DNA from: Verrucomicrobiota bacterium | GTDB lineage: Bacteria; Verrucomicrobiota; Verrucomicrobiia; Limisphaerales; UBA11358 | DNA: 32,128 nt | Direction: 5' to 3' | Assembly: GCA_028873125.1 (NCBI GenBank) | Contig: JAGWMQ010000027.1 | Coordinates: 1 to 32,128 of the forward strand | Shown: positions 1-7,248 of the stretch, piece by piece | Layout: every line of letters starts with the position of its first letter | Numbering within the stretch: the stretch's first letter is position 1 | Position numbers and translations under genes: made by a program | The notes under the pieces: generated by a model | What the model was told of the DNA's origin: nothing | The model's database searches: none | What the model saw: the letters and a program-made list of their open reading frames with translations, nothing else

Positions 1-26
1 ACGCTTTTCATTTCCCCGGATTTTAA

Positions 27-326
27 CGGCGGGCATTCCAAAACGGCGAATTCCAGACCTGCCGCCGTGCGCCGATGACAAACGGAAGTGATTTTCGACA
101 AGTCGAGGTCGTGCCGCCATTCCGTGCCGTCGTCGGTTTGAACCGAGCGGGGCGCATCGTGAACCAGCACATCGGCTTTACAGATAAGGCAGAATTTGAG
201 AAGGAAACCATGCCGGTCTTGGGCGCGATGCGAATTCGCCATCCCAAGAAAACCAAAGGCCAAAACTACAATGTGACGACCGACGCCGGCCAGTGCTGCG
301 ACGGCGGGAATGGAGGATGTTGCTGA
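27..326 (+). pseudogene. thioredoxin-like C-terminal fragment
   Basis: The open frame lies between a stop at 24-26 and a TGA at 324-326; an ATG occurs at 75. The segment VVGLNRAGRIVNQHIGFTDKAEFEKE resembles the last beta strands of the thioredoxin fold (fold-type pattern: hydrophobic strand, xDxxGxIVxxxxGF, then an alpha helix). The catalytic CxxC region is not in the readable frame, so either the 5' part is lost or frameshifted or it lies beyond the window edge. The tail is Cys/Gly-rich (CCDGGNGGCC) and could bind metal. The TGA overlaps the ATG of the following PiT gene (TGATG), which indicates translational coupling and that this frame was once genuinely translated. The assignment rests on a short match from memory; it could be another small redox or metal-binding protein. 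Confidence 0.35.
312..316 (+). promoter_or_regulatory. ribosome binding site deciding the PiT start
   Basis: GGAGG lies 9 nt before the ATG at 326, the best-spaced start for the PiT fragment. It supports the start at 326 (MFTIVIF) rather than 317 or 293. Confidence 0.6.
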
Positions 327-955
327 TGTTCACGATTGTGATTTTCCTGGCCGCTTGCTTCGTGGCTCATGCCAACGGTGCAAATGACAACTTCAAAGGC
401 GTCGCCAGCCTGTTTGGCAGCCGGACATGCAACTATCGTGCGGCCATCGGGTGGGCAATTATCTGTGACCGTGGACGATCCAGCAGTTTGCGCGCAGCGT
501 TACACCGGCGCAGTTCTGGGCGTCAACGCGGGGAAGTTGCTGGATGGACTGCACTTCTTGAGTGCGGGTGCGGCAAGTTTTGCGCGCGGGCTGAACGATA
601 CGCCCGAAATGGTCGCGTTGCTGCTGGTGGCCGGCACCCTCGACATTCGCTGGGGCTTCGTGGCGGTGGCGGCGGCCATTGCCGTCGGTGGGCTGTTGAA
701 TGCAAAAAGAGTCGCCGAGACGATGAGCCACAAAATCACCGGCATGAATCCCGGACAAGGCTTCGCCGCCAATCTATCCACCGCGTTGCTGGTCACGACG
801 GCCAGCTTTAACGGCCTGCCCGTGAGCACGACGCACGTGAGCGTCGGCTCATTGCTCGGCATGGGCGTTGTCACACGGCAGGCGAAATGGCAAGCCGTGC
901 TCGGCATTGTCGCTTCGTGGGTGATTACACTGCCTTGCGGCGCGTTATTTGCGGG
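326..955 (+). pseudogene. PiT-family inorganic phosphate transporter, internally deleted and frameshifted
   Basis: PiT permeases import phosphate through the inner membrane. The N-terminal part (326 to about 455) reads MFTIVIFLAACFVAHANGAN followed by DNFKGVASLFGS, the first PiT signature GANDxxK. The frame then shifts by one, and from about 459 to 955 the C-terminal half follows: FARGLNDTPEMVALLLVAG, the NLSTALLVTTASFNG helix and the second signature GLPVSTTHVSVGSLLGMG. The middle of the protein, roughly 130-150 residues by my memory of the compact PiT subfamily, is missing at the junction near 455-462, together with the reading frame. The extreme C-terminus is also lost, because ArsS-like sequence begins at 956. 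It is almost certainly non-functional. Such PiT genes often sit with arsenosugar or arsenic genes, which fits the ArsS fragment next door. An assembly chimera is an alternative explanation. Confidence 0.8.
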
Positions 956-1108
956 AGCAAGCTGCCGCCGACTCAAGCAGAACTTGAAGCCGCCTACAAG
1001 CGGGAACTGCGAAAGCGTTACAGCATTGAGTTCACGGGTTTGTTCACCATTACGAACCAACCCATCGCGCGCTTCGCCGAAAATTTGCGGCAACACGGCA
1101 ATCAGACG
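956..1108 (+). pseudogene. arsS: internal fragment of arsenosugar radical-SAM protein (ArsS-like)
   Basis: About 50 residues in one frame, beginning SKLPPTQAELEAAYKRELRK and continuing with YSIEFTGLFTITNQPIARFAENL, match the middle part of the ArsS/DUF3641 radical-SAM proteins (family pattern LPPxQxxLExDYKxEL...FxxLxTxTNMPIxRF). ArsS-type enzymes take part in arsenosugar synthesis. The radical-SAM CxxxCxxC loop and the C-terminal domain are absent on both sides. The piece is joined directly to the truncated end of the PiT gene in a different frame, so it is debris and not a gene. The identification comes from remembered family sequence and is fairly specific because of the TITNQPIARF segment. 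Confidence 0.65.
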
Positions 1109-1110
1109 GC

Positions 1111-1232
1111 GGCCATTTTGCCACGCTCCAAGCCGGAAACATGCGCGTGGCGCTGTGGGATAAGCATTGGGATTGGGAAGCGCCACGAGCAAAAGACGAA
1201 CGTCAATTTGGGCTTTGGTCAATTGAGTGTGT
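1111..1232 (+). pseudogene. C-terminal tail of an unidentified protein, interrupted at its stop by a MITE
   Basis: A third reading frame gives GHFATLQAGNMRVALWDKHW followed by DWEAPRAKDERQFGLWSIE. I do not recognise the family. The composition (Trp-rich, charged, non-repetitive) looks like real protein sequence. The 110-bp MITE at 1230-1339 sits exactly where the frame would have ended: removing the element and one copy of the 9-bp duplication restores TCA ATT GAG TGA, so the ancestral protein ended ...LWSIE. In the present sequence the frame runs on through the element to TAA at 1294-1296. No start is visible upstream in this frame. Confidence 0.45.
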
Positions 1233-1339
1233 GCCTATGCACATGACTCAACCTGGCTCAATCGGACCCAACTCATTGTGGTTTGGCTTGACGTAACTTG
1301 CCAAGGTGTTGTGGTTGGTTGAGTCATGTGCATAGCCCT
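1230..1339. mobile_element. 110-bp MITE with terminal inverted repeats
   Basis: Perfect 19-bp inverted repeats, ctatgcacatgactcaacc at 1235-1253 and its reverse complement at 1317-1335, lie near the ends of a 110-bp unit. The unit is flanked on each side by the identical 9-bp sequence aattgagtg (1221-1229 and 1340-1348), which has the form of a target-site duplication. The 63-bp interior has no coding capacity, so the element must be moved by a transposase encoded elsewhere. Nine-base duplications are known for IS1 and several IS4-type elements, but the tip sequence does not let me name a family. It inserted at the stop codon of a gene remnant and immediately upstream of the MerC-like gene. 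Confidence 0.75.
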
Positions 1340-1382
1340 AATTGAGTGAAACAATCATGCAGAAATGACGCGCGCAATCTGA

Positions 1383-1976
1383 ATGAAAATGAAACGAGCA
1401 CTTGCAGCTTTGGACAAACTTGGAGCAGCCGGAGCCATTCTTGCGGCAGCGGCTGCGCCCTGTTGTTTTCCGTTGCCCGCGATGGTCGGGACGGCGCTCG
1501 GCTTGGGCGCTTTGCAGTCATGGCTTGGCTACATGGATTATGCCATTCAGGTCTTTGCCGGGATTTCTGTCGTTGGCAATATATTCGCTTTCTGCCAGCA
1601 TCGGCGCGCCTGGCCGCTGGGGGTCGGACTGACAAGTGTGGCGCTTGTTTTCTTCGCATTTTATGTCAGCTATCAGGTCGCGTTTATTTATACGGGGTTG
1701 GCTGGTTTGGCAGTGGCGGCGGTCTGGAACATCGTTGCCAAGCGGCGGGCGGGTTCAAGTTGTAGGCCGGTTGAATTGCAATCCACCGTCGCCTGTCCGC
1801 AATGCGGCCATCAGAAGACGGAGACAATGCCGACCGATGCGTGCCTCTATTTTTACGAGTGTGAGAATTGTCACGCCACTCTGCGTCCCAAGCCCGGTGA
1901 CTGTTGCGTGTTTTGTTCCTACGGTTCGGTCAAATGTCCACCCATGCAATCGGGAGTTGGTTGCTGCGCGACATGA
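1383..1976 (+). CDS. MerC-like membrane protein fused to a GDCCVxC zinc-ribbon-like domain
   Basis: A 197-residue protein. Residues 1-120 form about four hydrophobic segments, the first carrying the paired cysteines of mercury transporters (AAAAAPCCFP, Cys27-Cys28), as in MerC/MerT-type inner-membrane carriers that pass Hg(II) or other soft metals. Residues 130-197 form a soluble domain with CPQC (138-141), CENC (160-163), then GDCCVFC (172-178) and further Cys at 185, 194 and 195. This is the GDCCVxC domain, usually a separate small protein beside mer/ars genes. The likely role is import or handling of thiophilic metal ions, with the cytosolic Cys-rich tail as acceptor; this is inferred from the family. 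The start at 1383 gives the tandem MKMK beginning; no strong ribosome site is seen, and the MITE 44 bp upstream may have replaced the original leader. No merA, merP or merR is visible. Confidence 0.75.
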   Translation: MKMKRALAALDKLGAAGAILAAAAAPCCFPLPAMVGTALGLGALQSWLGYMDYAIQVFAGISVVGNIFAFCQHRRAWPLGVGLTSVALVFFAFYVSYQVAFIYTGLAGLAVAAVWNIVAKRRAGSSCRPVELQSTVACPQCGHQKTETMPTDACLYFYECENCHATLRPKPGDCCVFCSYGSVKCPPMQSGVGCCAT

Positions 1977-2077
1977 GTTGCGGCGAGCAAATTGATTCAA
2001 GGGAAAATGTTGCGAAAATTTGCGCCTGTGGTGTAATGTCCGGCGAATGTTTCATCTAACCTTGAAACCATAACGAT

Positions 2078-4549
2078 ATGACCAAAGACCCCGTTTGCGG
2101 CATGACAGTGGACGAAACATCCGCGTTGCGCGCCGAACGGGACGGACAGACTTTTTATTTTTGCAGCAACCACTGCCGACAAAAGTTTCTTGCCCAATCC
2201 GCGCCCAATAATCCGATTATTCCCGTAACCACCAGCGGCGCACACCCGCACACGGCCTCTGAAGAACATGGCCATGTCCACATGCAGCATGGTCATGCCG
2301 AAGCAAAACCGTCGCCAGCAGCGAAGTATTTTTGTCCGATGTGTCCTGGCGTGGAATCGGACCAGCCGGGCGATTGTCCAAAGTGCGGAATGCCGCTGGA
2401 ACGGAATCCGGCCTGGGTTGCTCCGGCGGGGCGCAACACCATTTACACCTGCCCGATGCACCCGGAAATCGAGCAGGATCATCCGGGCGATTGCCCGAAG
2501 TGCGGAATGCCACTGGAACCCAAAACTGTTTCTGCCGAGCCGGAAGACGACAGCGAAATCCGCGCGCTCACCCGCAAATTCTGGATCAGCCTGGTCCTGA
2601 CGGCACCCATCCTGTTTCTGGCGATGGGTAAATGGATTCCCGGCGTGCCAATCGAACAGTGGATTCCCAAGCCGGCCTCCCAATGGTTGGAATTTCTGTT
2701 GAGCACGCCGGTGGTGCTGTGGGCGGGTGGGATGTTTTTCGACAAGGCGTGGCGTTCGTTGAAGACGCGCCAGTTGAACATGTTCACGCTCATCGCCACC
2801 GGCGTCGGCGCGGCTTATCTTTACAGCGTCGTTGCCGTCGTCGCTCCCGGCATTTTCCCCCCGTCGTTTCAGCGCCACGGCGAAGTGGGGCTTTATTTTG
2901 AGGCGGCGGCGGTCATCACGGTGCTGGTGCTGTTGGGACAGATGCTCGAAGCCCGGGCGCGCAGCCGCACTGGGCAGGCAATCAAGGCTTTGCTTGGCCT
3001 GGCGGCCAAGACCGCACATCGCGTTCGGAACGGTCAAGAAGAAGATGTGCCGGTGGATGAATTGCAAAAAGGTGACGAGTTGCGCGTCCGGCCCGGCGAG
3101 AAAATTCCCATTGACGGTGTGATTATCGAGGGCCGGAGCAACGTGGACGAGGCGATGATCACCGGCGAGCCGATGCCGGTCGCCAAAGGCGTGCAGGACG
3201 CGGTCGTCGGCGCAACCGTCAACCAGACCGGGACCTTTTTGATGCGGGCGGAGAAAATCGGCTCCGAAACACTGCTCGCCCAGATTGTGCGGATGGTGGC
3301 GGAAGCCCAACGCAGCCGCGCGCCCATCCAGAAACTGGCGGACAATGTGGCGGGATATTTTGTTCCGGCCGTCATCGGCATCGCCCTTGTCACATTTGCG
3401 GTCTGGTCCGTTTGGGGGCCGGCCCCGGCGATGGCTTTCGCGTTGGTCAACGCGGTGTCGGTGCTGATCATCGCGTGTCCGTGCGCGCTGGGGCTGGCAA
3501 CGCCGATGTCCATCATGGTTGGCGTGGAGCGAGGCGCGCAATCCGGCATTCTCATCAAAAACGCGGAAGCGATTGAAGTAACGGAAAAAATCACACACCT
3601 TTTGACGGACAAGACCGGGACGCTGACCGCTGGAAAACCGAGAGTCACAAGCCACAAGGTCGCTTCAGGCGAGGAACGGGATGCGGTCTTAAGTTTGGCG
3701 GCTTCGCTTGAACAAAACAGCGAACACCCGCTGGCGCGGGCGATTGTGGATGAGGCCAAGGAAAAGAAAATCATTTTGTCTCCGGTGAGGGATTTCGAGT
3801 CCACGACCGGCGGCGGCGTGGCGGGAAAAATCGGCGACAAAATCGTGCGCGTCGGAAAGGAGAAATTCTTACGCGAGTCCGACGTGGCAATTCCCGATGA
3901 CTTGAAACAGGCATCGCAGCAACTTCAGGAAAAGGCGCAGACGGTGGTCTGGGTCGCGGTAAATCAACAGGCGGTCGGCATCATCGGCATTGCCGATCCC
4001 ATCAAAGTGACGACGCCCGCCGCCATCCGGGCGCTCCACGACATGGGATTAAAAGTCTTGATGTGCACCGGCGACAATCGCAAAACCGCCGAGGCGGTGG
4101 GACGCGAGCTGGACATTGACGAAGTGCGGGCGGAGTTGACCCCACAAGGCAAACATGAGTTGGTCAAAAAATTGAAGGCCGAAGGCAAAATTGTGGCGAT
4201 GGCGGGAGATGGCATCAATGACGCGCCGGCGCTGGCCGAAGCGCATGTGGGCATCGCAATGGGCACCGGAACGGACGTGGCCATCCAAAGTGCCGGCATC
4301 ACTTTGGTCAAAGGCGACCTTCAAGGCATCGTCAAGGCGTTGTCCCTGAGCCGGCGGGTGATGAAGAACATCCGGCAGAATTTGTTTTTCGCTTTCGTCT
4401 ATAACGCGCTGGGAGTGCCGGTGGCGGCAGGCATTCTATATCCGTTGGCCGGTTTGTTGCTCAACCCAATGATTGCCGGCGCGGCGATGAGTTTCAGTTC
4501 ACTTTCGGTGGTCAGCAACGCGCTGCGATTGCGCAAAGTGAAGCTGTGA
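2078..4549 (+). CDS. copA: Cu+-exporting P1B-type ATPase with YHS and two heavy-metal-binding domains
   Basis: An 823-residue ATPase that exports Cu+ (possibly Ag+) from the cytoplasm. Order of parts: YHS domain (1-40, DPVCGM and FYFCSNHC); His-rich linker (about 56-73, [10 protein letters not shown]); two Cys-rich heavy-metal-binding domains with paired CPM(C/H)P and [10 protein letters not shown] motifs (85-107 and 125-147); membrane segments; actuator domain with ITGEPMPV; membrane metal site CPC (467-469); phosphorylation motif DKTGT (Asp511); hinge GDGINDAPA; and last two helices with YN...P and [11 protein letters not shown], the P1B-1 (Cu+/Ag+) signature. It lacks the classical GMTCxxC ferredoxin-like HMA domain; the N-terminal modules replace it. 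The start is the ATG at 2078, directly followed by the conserved MTKDPVCGM. It lies 101 bp after the MerC-like gene. No copper-responsive regulator is visible. Confidence 0.95.
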   Translation: MTKDPVCGMTVDETSALRAERDGQTFYFCSNHCRQKFLAQSAPNNPIIPVTTSGAHPHTASEEHGHVHMQHGHAEAKPSPAAKYFCPMCPGVESDQPGDCPKCGMPLERNPAWVAPAGRNTIYTCPMHPEIEQDHPGDCPKCGMPLEPKTVSAEPEDDSEIRALTRKFWISLVLTAPILFLAMGKWIPGVPIEQWIPKPASQWLEFLLSTPVVLWAGGMFFDKAWRSLKTRQLNMFTLIATGVGAAYLYSVVAVVAPGIFPPSFQRHGEVGLYFEAAAVITVLVLLGQMLEARARSRTGQAIKALLGLAAKTAHRVRNGQEEDVPVDELQKGDELRVRPGEKIPIDGVIIEGRSNVDEAMITGEPMPVAKGVQDAVVGATVNQTGTFLMRAEKIGSETLLAQIVRMVAEAQRSRAPIQKLADNVAGYFVPAVIGIALVTFAVWSVWGPAPAMAFALVNAVSVLIIACPCALGLATPMSIMVGVERGAQSGILIKNAEAIEVTEKITHLLTDKTGTLTAGKPRVTSHKVASGEERDAVLSLAASLEQNSEHPLARAIVDEAKEKKIILSPVRDFESTTGGGVAGKIGDKIVRVGKEKFLRESDVAIPDDLKQASQQLQEKAQTVVWVAVNQQAVGIIGIADPIKVTTPAAIRALHDMGLKVLMCTGDNRKTAEAVGRELDIDEVRAELTPQGKHELVKKLKAEGKIVAMAGDGINDAPALAEAHVGIAMGTGTDVAIQSAGITLVKGDLQGIVKALSLSRRVMKNIRQNLFFAFVYNALGVPVAAGILYPLAGLLLNPMIAGAAMSFSSLSVVSNALRLRKVKL

Positions 4550-4660
4550 TGGAACCGAACAGCAGAATGTTTCCATCTCGTGGTGGAAATAGTTTGGTGG
4601 CGTGAGCCTTCCGGCCCGCTGGTGTTCTGATGGCTCTGGTGTGCGTGGCGCGAACGCGGA

Positions 4661-5161
4661 TTGTGGCACGCGCTCTTGGCGGGAACAATCGCGGCATTGC
4701 CAATGGCGGCGTTGCCACTGGCTTTCTTTCACGGAACCGCCTTTCGTCAACTCGTGACCAACAGACCCGTTGTTTTGGTCGTGTTGCGGGGCCGGCCGGG
4801 CTATCAATGCCCAATTTGCACGCGCCAAGTGCATGATTTCGTCACTCACGCCGATGAGTTCGCCGCACAAAATGCGCAGGTGTTGATGGTTTATCCCGGT
4901 CCGGCGGAAAACCTCAAGGCGCGCGCCCAGGAATTTCTTCAGAACAAACAGTGGCCGAAAGATTTCCTGTTTGTCATTGACCTCGATTACAAGTTCACCA
5001 CGGGCTATGGCCTGCGCTGGGACGCCAAGAACGAAACGGCGTGTCCCTCGACTTTCAGCATAGACACAAAGGGCAAGGTGCGCTTCGCGCACGTCAGCAA
5101 ATCGCACGGAGATCGTGTCGGCGCAACCGCGGCGTTGGATGCGTTGCAAACTTTGAAGTGA
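4661..5161 (+). CDS. redoxin (peroxiredoxin-like, AhpC/TSA type) with CxxC
   Basis: A 166-residue protein from a TTG start, the first plausible start after an in-frame stop at 4628-4630. The core reads RPVVLVVLRGRPGYQCPICT (Cys50 and Cys53), then VLMVYPGPAENLKARAQEFL, DYKFTTGYGLRWDA and CPSTFSIDTKGKVRFAHVSK, matching the thioredoxin-fold AhpC/TSA redoxins. It probably reduces peroxides or acts as a thiol-disulfide oxidoreductase. Residues 1-22 are hydrophobic and could serve as a signal or anchor. The normal N-terminal part of the fold (GxxAPxFxLxD, then xxGxxVxLxxF) is not recognisable, so the 5' end may be rearranged. The stop overlaps the next start (GTGA). A protective role beside a copper ATPase is plausible but inferred. 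Confidence 0.65.
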   Translation: MWHALLAGTIAALPMAALPLAFFHGTAFRQLVTNRPVVLVVLRGRPGYQCPICTRQVHDFVTHADEFAAQNAQVLMVYPGPAENLKARAQEFLQNKQWPKDFLFVIDLDYKFTTGYGLRWDAKNETACPSTFSIDTKGKVRFAHVSKSHGDRVGATAALDALQTLK

Positions 5162-5850
5162 ACCGGCACATTTGCGAAATCTTGAAGCCGGTTGGATTGC
5201 TCTGGCTGCTGGTCTGCGTCGCGCCGGCCGCGCGTGACGGAACATTTGCACTGCCGCTGACTCAAACCAATGGCTGGCAGTTTCTGCAATACCGGAAAAT
5301 CCCACCGAACACATTCCGTTGCATCTCGGCGGGCCTTGTCATCGGGGGCACCAACTCCGCTGCGCCTGCCGTATTCCCGTTGACCAATGAATTGACTATC
5401 ACCGAACTGCGCGTGAGCGGGAAGATTTCCGGTTCATTGAAAGTCCCGCCGGACAAGCAGGGTGCAAATGAATTTGATGACTATACCTTGCGCATGGGAT
5501 TGGTCGAGCCGGGGACGCGCACGTTAAGTTGGTGGGAGAAAATGACGGCCGCCGATTGGGTCAAAAAGCTGTTTGCGCTCGCGCCGCCCGGCACCGGCAT
5601 CAGAAAAATTCACTTCTTCAATGTCGGCACCGACGCGGCCCAGATAGGACGCAGCCAGGTTTGTTCGAGCGACGGCCTGATGGAGCAAGCGGTAGTGGCC
5701 GTGCCGGATGCCGACGGACATTTCACCTTCACCAATCGTTTCGCCAAGCCGGTCAATGTGGTCGCACTCTGGATTTCCAGCGACGGCGACGATACCCATT
5801 CACCGTATGCCGTCACTCTCAACAGAGTGGAACTTGAAACGACGCCATAA
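5158..5850 (+). CDS. secreted protein of unknown function, DUF3047-like
   Basis: From the GTG at 5158, which overlaps the TGA of the redoxin gene (GTGA), the product is about 230 residues and starts with a good signal peptide (KPVGLLWLLVCVAPAA). Further upstream in-frame starts lie inside the redoxin gene and give non-hydrophobic N-termini, so I prefer 5158. The mature part has features that resemble DUF3047: a start GWQFLQYRKIPPNTF, a middle FDDYTLRMGLV and an end VVALWISSDGDDTHSPYAVT followed by LNRVEL. The resemblance is weak and remembered, so the family name is tentative and the function is unknown. The overlap implies co-translation with the redoxin; both are probably exported, perhaps acting together in periplasmic stress defence (inference). 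Confidence 0.55.
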   Translation: MNRHICEILKPVGLLWLLVCVAPAARDGTFALPLTQTNGWQFLQYRKIPPNTFRCISAGLVIGGTNSAAPAVFPLTNELTITELRVSGKISGSLKVPPDKQGANEFDDYTLRMGLVEPGTRTLSWWEKMTAADWVKKLFALAPPGTGIRKIHFFNVGTDAAQIGRSQVCSSDGLMEQAVVAVPDADGHFTFTNRFAKPVNVVALWISSDGDDTHSPYAVTLNRVELETTP

Positions 5851-5960
5851 CTTTTCAGACCCGGGGTTTTTGAAATAATTCCCAAGCCGGGGAGTCTTAC
5901 CTTTGATGAATGCCATCGGATGTGCGACCCACAGCCTCGCCGGAGAAATAGCTTTTCGGT

Positions 5961-6479
5961 TCAGGCCGGAGGCGAATGGCTCAACACCACCCGGAACAGA
6001 TGCGGCCGTTTCCGCCGTCCTTCCACCATGACCCGAGCGCCCTGGCCAAAGTCCACCTGCGCCTCCGTGCCCGGCGCCACTTCCATCCGCACGAACGCTT
6101 CGGGTTGCGTCCGCCGCAAGTGCCGCACAAACCGTTTGACCGCTTGATAACTGCCGGCAAAACCGTGCATGACCACCAAATGCTGATAGATCCGTTGGGC
6201 GCTCAAGCCCGCGGCCACCGCCGCCTCAATCTGCGGCGACAACGGCAAACACATACTTTGCCGGCCAGCGGTCGAGCCGGGGGTCGAAATGGCTGGTTTT
6301 GCCCCATCCTTGGAGTTGACGCCGGGGGTCTAAATGGCCGGTTTTGACTGCGCCAGCCGCAGATGCCGGCCCACCGTCTCGCGGTGGACGTCCAGTTCAC
6401 GCGCAATCCGCCGGTGCGACCAGCCACGCGAGGCCAAAGTTAAAATCGAATGTTGCAGACTCACGTTGAGTTCGTTCAT
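5961..6479 (-). pseudogene. istA: IS21-family transposase IstA, N-terminal remnant
   Basis: Read from the ATG at 6479, the frame begins MNELNVSLQHSILTLASRGW, then SHRRIARELDVHRETVGRHLRL, the helix-turn-helix start of IS21 IstA. An in-frame TAG (6332-6330) follows the first KPAI segment, where a Ser codon (TCG) is expected. The same frame continues with a second KPAISTPGS, then CLPLSPQIEAAVAAGLSAQR, QAVKRFVRHLRR and EAQVDFGQGARVMVEGRRKR. Homology stops at LFRVVLSHS (about 5973) and a TGA follows at 5961. The DDE catalytic core and IstB are absent, so the element is dead: one nonsense mutation plus a 3' truncation that joins it to unrelated sequence near 5970. Confidence 0.85.
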
Positions 6480-6532
6480 CGCGTCCTTGTGCAACATCCG
6501 TCGCACACAACGCAATCTCGTCCTCAAAGTGG

Positions 6533-6580
6533 GCGGTTTTCATTCGACCCTCACTGGCTGGTTTTGAGTGACCGCTGACA
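6533..6580 (-). mobile_element. terminal region of the IS21-like element
   Basis: Read on the minus strand from 6580, the sequence starts TGTCAGCGGTCACTC and contains two similar blocks, aaaaccagccagtgag and aaaaccgcccac, ahead of the istA start. IS21 elements begin with 5'-TGT and carry repeated terminal transposase-binding blocks, so this is the likely intact end beside the istA remnant. The opposite end is not seen. Confidence 0.5.
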
Positions 6581-6707
6581 TTTCAATAAAGGAGATTCGC
6601 CGGTGCAAGTTGCCGAACCGCGTGCATTGCCATTTCCGCATTGTGAGGTAACAGGGCAAGGTGGAATACGGTCTTGAACTTTCATCGAAGCCAGTTCATT
6701 CATTTTT

Positions 6708-6752
6708 CAATTGCAAGCTGTTTGCACCAGTATTGCAAACTATTTGCAATTG
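6708..6752. repeat. nested TTGCAA dyad
   Basis: Outer arms caattgcaa (6708-6716) and ttgcaattg (6744-6752) enclose inner arms gtttgca (6720-6726) and tgcaaac (6734-6740), with 3-nt unpaired steps and a 7-nt centre. TTGCAA occurs three times here and once more at 7058-7063. It could be an operator or a recombination-protein binding site. Confidence 0.5.
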
Positions 6753-6920
6753 TCAAATCCATGCCCCAACCGATTAAGAGCGGTCATCAAGAAAATCCAG
6801 CGAGCGCGACTAAAAAGTCCGAAAATGTTTCGCGGGGTATCACAGCGTTTTGACCACCCGCCAAAAGGAACTGCCGGGGCGTCTGGCTGGCGCGGCGCGG
6901 CCAAAAAGGGACTCTTTTTC

Positions 6921-7016
6921 CTGACACAGAACGACACAGAAAACGCCGAAATCCTGGCTGTGTCAGGAACGTGTCAGACGGCGGTTTCGCACCCAATCCT
7001 GACACATTTCGACACG
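6921..7016. repeat. six GACAC motifs in three phased pairs
   Basis: GACAC occurs at 6923, 6933, 7001 and 7011 on the plus strand and at 6960-6964 and 6971-6975 on the minus strand. Spacing within the pairs is 10, 11 and 10 bp, about one helical turn. Three of the sites extend to cctGACACA. The orientation by pairs is direct, inverted, direct. The arrangement resembles arm-type sites of a recombinase or a multimeric regulator site. Confidence 0.5.
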
Positions 7017-7144
7017 CCCTTTTCTACCCATAGGCGCGCATAGACTCCAGAAAGTGCTTGCAAACACTTGCGTCTTGGTGTATCCCTGCGGGAAACTATG
7101 ACACAAGAAAGGCATTTATGAGTAACTGAGAAAAAAACCAAAGT

Positions 7145-7172
7145 GTGGGTTCAAATCCCAGCCCCGCAACCA
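7145..7172 (+). tRNA. 3' end of an initiator tRNA-fMet gene (partial; putative att site)
   Basis: The segment reads as a T arm with the loop TTCAAAT (TGGG paired with CCCA), then the acceptor strand CCCCGCA, discriminator A and encoded CCA at 7170-7172. CCCCGCAACCA is the typical 3' end of bacterial initiator tRNA. No D arm, anticodon arm or CGCGGGG 5' acceptor strand exists upstream at the right distance. The outermost T-stem pair (7145 with 7161, G-G) fails while everything from 7146 on fits, as if the copied block begins there. A 3' fragment of this kind is what remains downstream when an element integrates into a tRNA gene; sequence to the right is then the original chromosome. Confidence 0.7.
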
Positions 7173-7248
7173 ATTTCACGGCGCTGCGGACCTCCGGCCG
7201 GGGCGTTTATTTTCTTCAAAAATTCCGGCCAACCCCTACCTTCGGCGC

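Larger units (their letters stand above)
6581..7144. other. non-coding island-end region with clustered repeats
   Basis: About 560 bp without a convincing gene. Open frames here have no recognisable domain and an unlikely composition. The region holds a TTGCAA-rich dyad (6708-6752), six GACAC motifs in three helically phased pairs (6923-7015), a further TTGCAA inside a small inverted repeat (aagtg...cactt, 7053-7068) and, at its right edge, the tRNA-fMet 3' fragment. This looks like the control or recombination end of an integrated element. Confidence 0.5.

Noticed and set aside
1997-3655. 552-codon open frame antisense to the Cu-ATPase
   Set aside because: It is a shadow of the GC-rich ATPase gene: Arg/His/Gly-rich translation without domains, while the sense strand has all ATPase motifs.
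6711-7043. 110-codon frame in the island-end region
   Set aside because: It crosses both repeat clusters, has no ribosome site and shows no domain; the repeats explain the sequence better.
7087-7172. Complete tRNA using the tgcggg at 7087 as 5' acceptor strand
   Set aside because: The spacing is wrong and no D arm or anticodon arm can be formed between; only the 3' end is tRNA-like.
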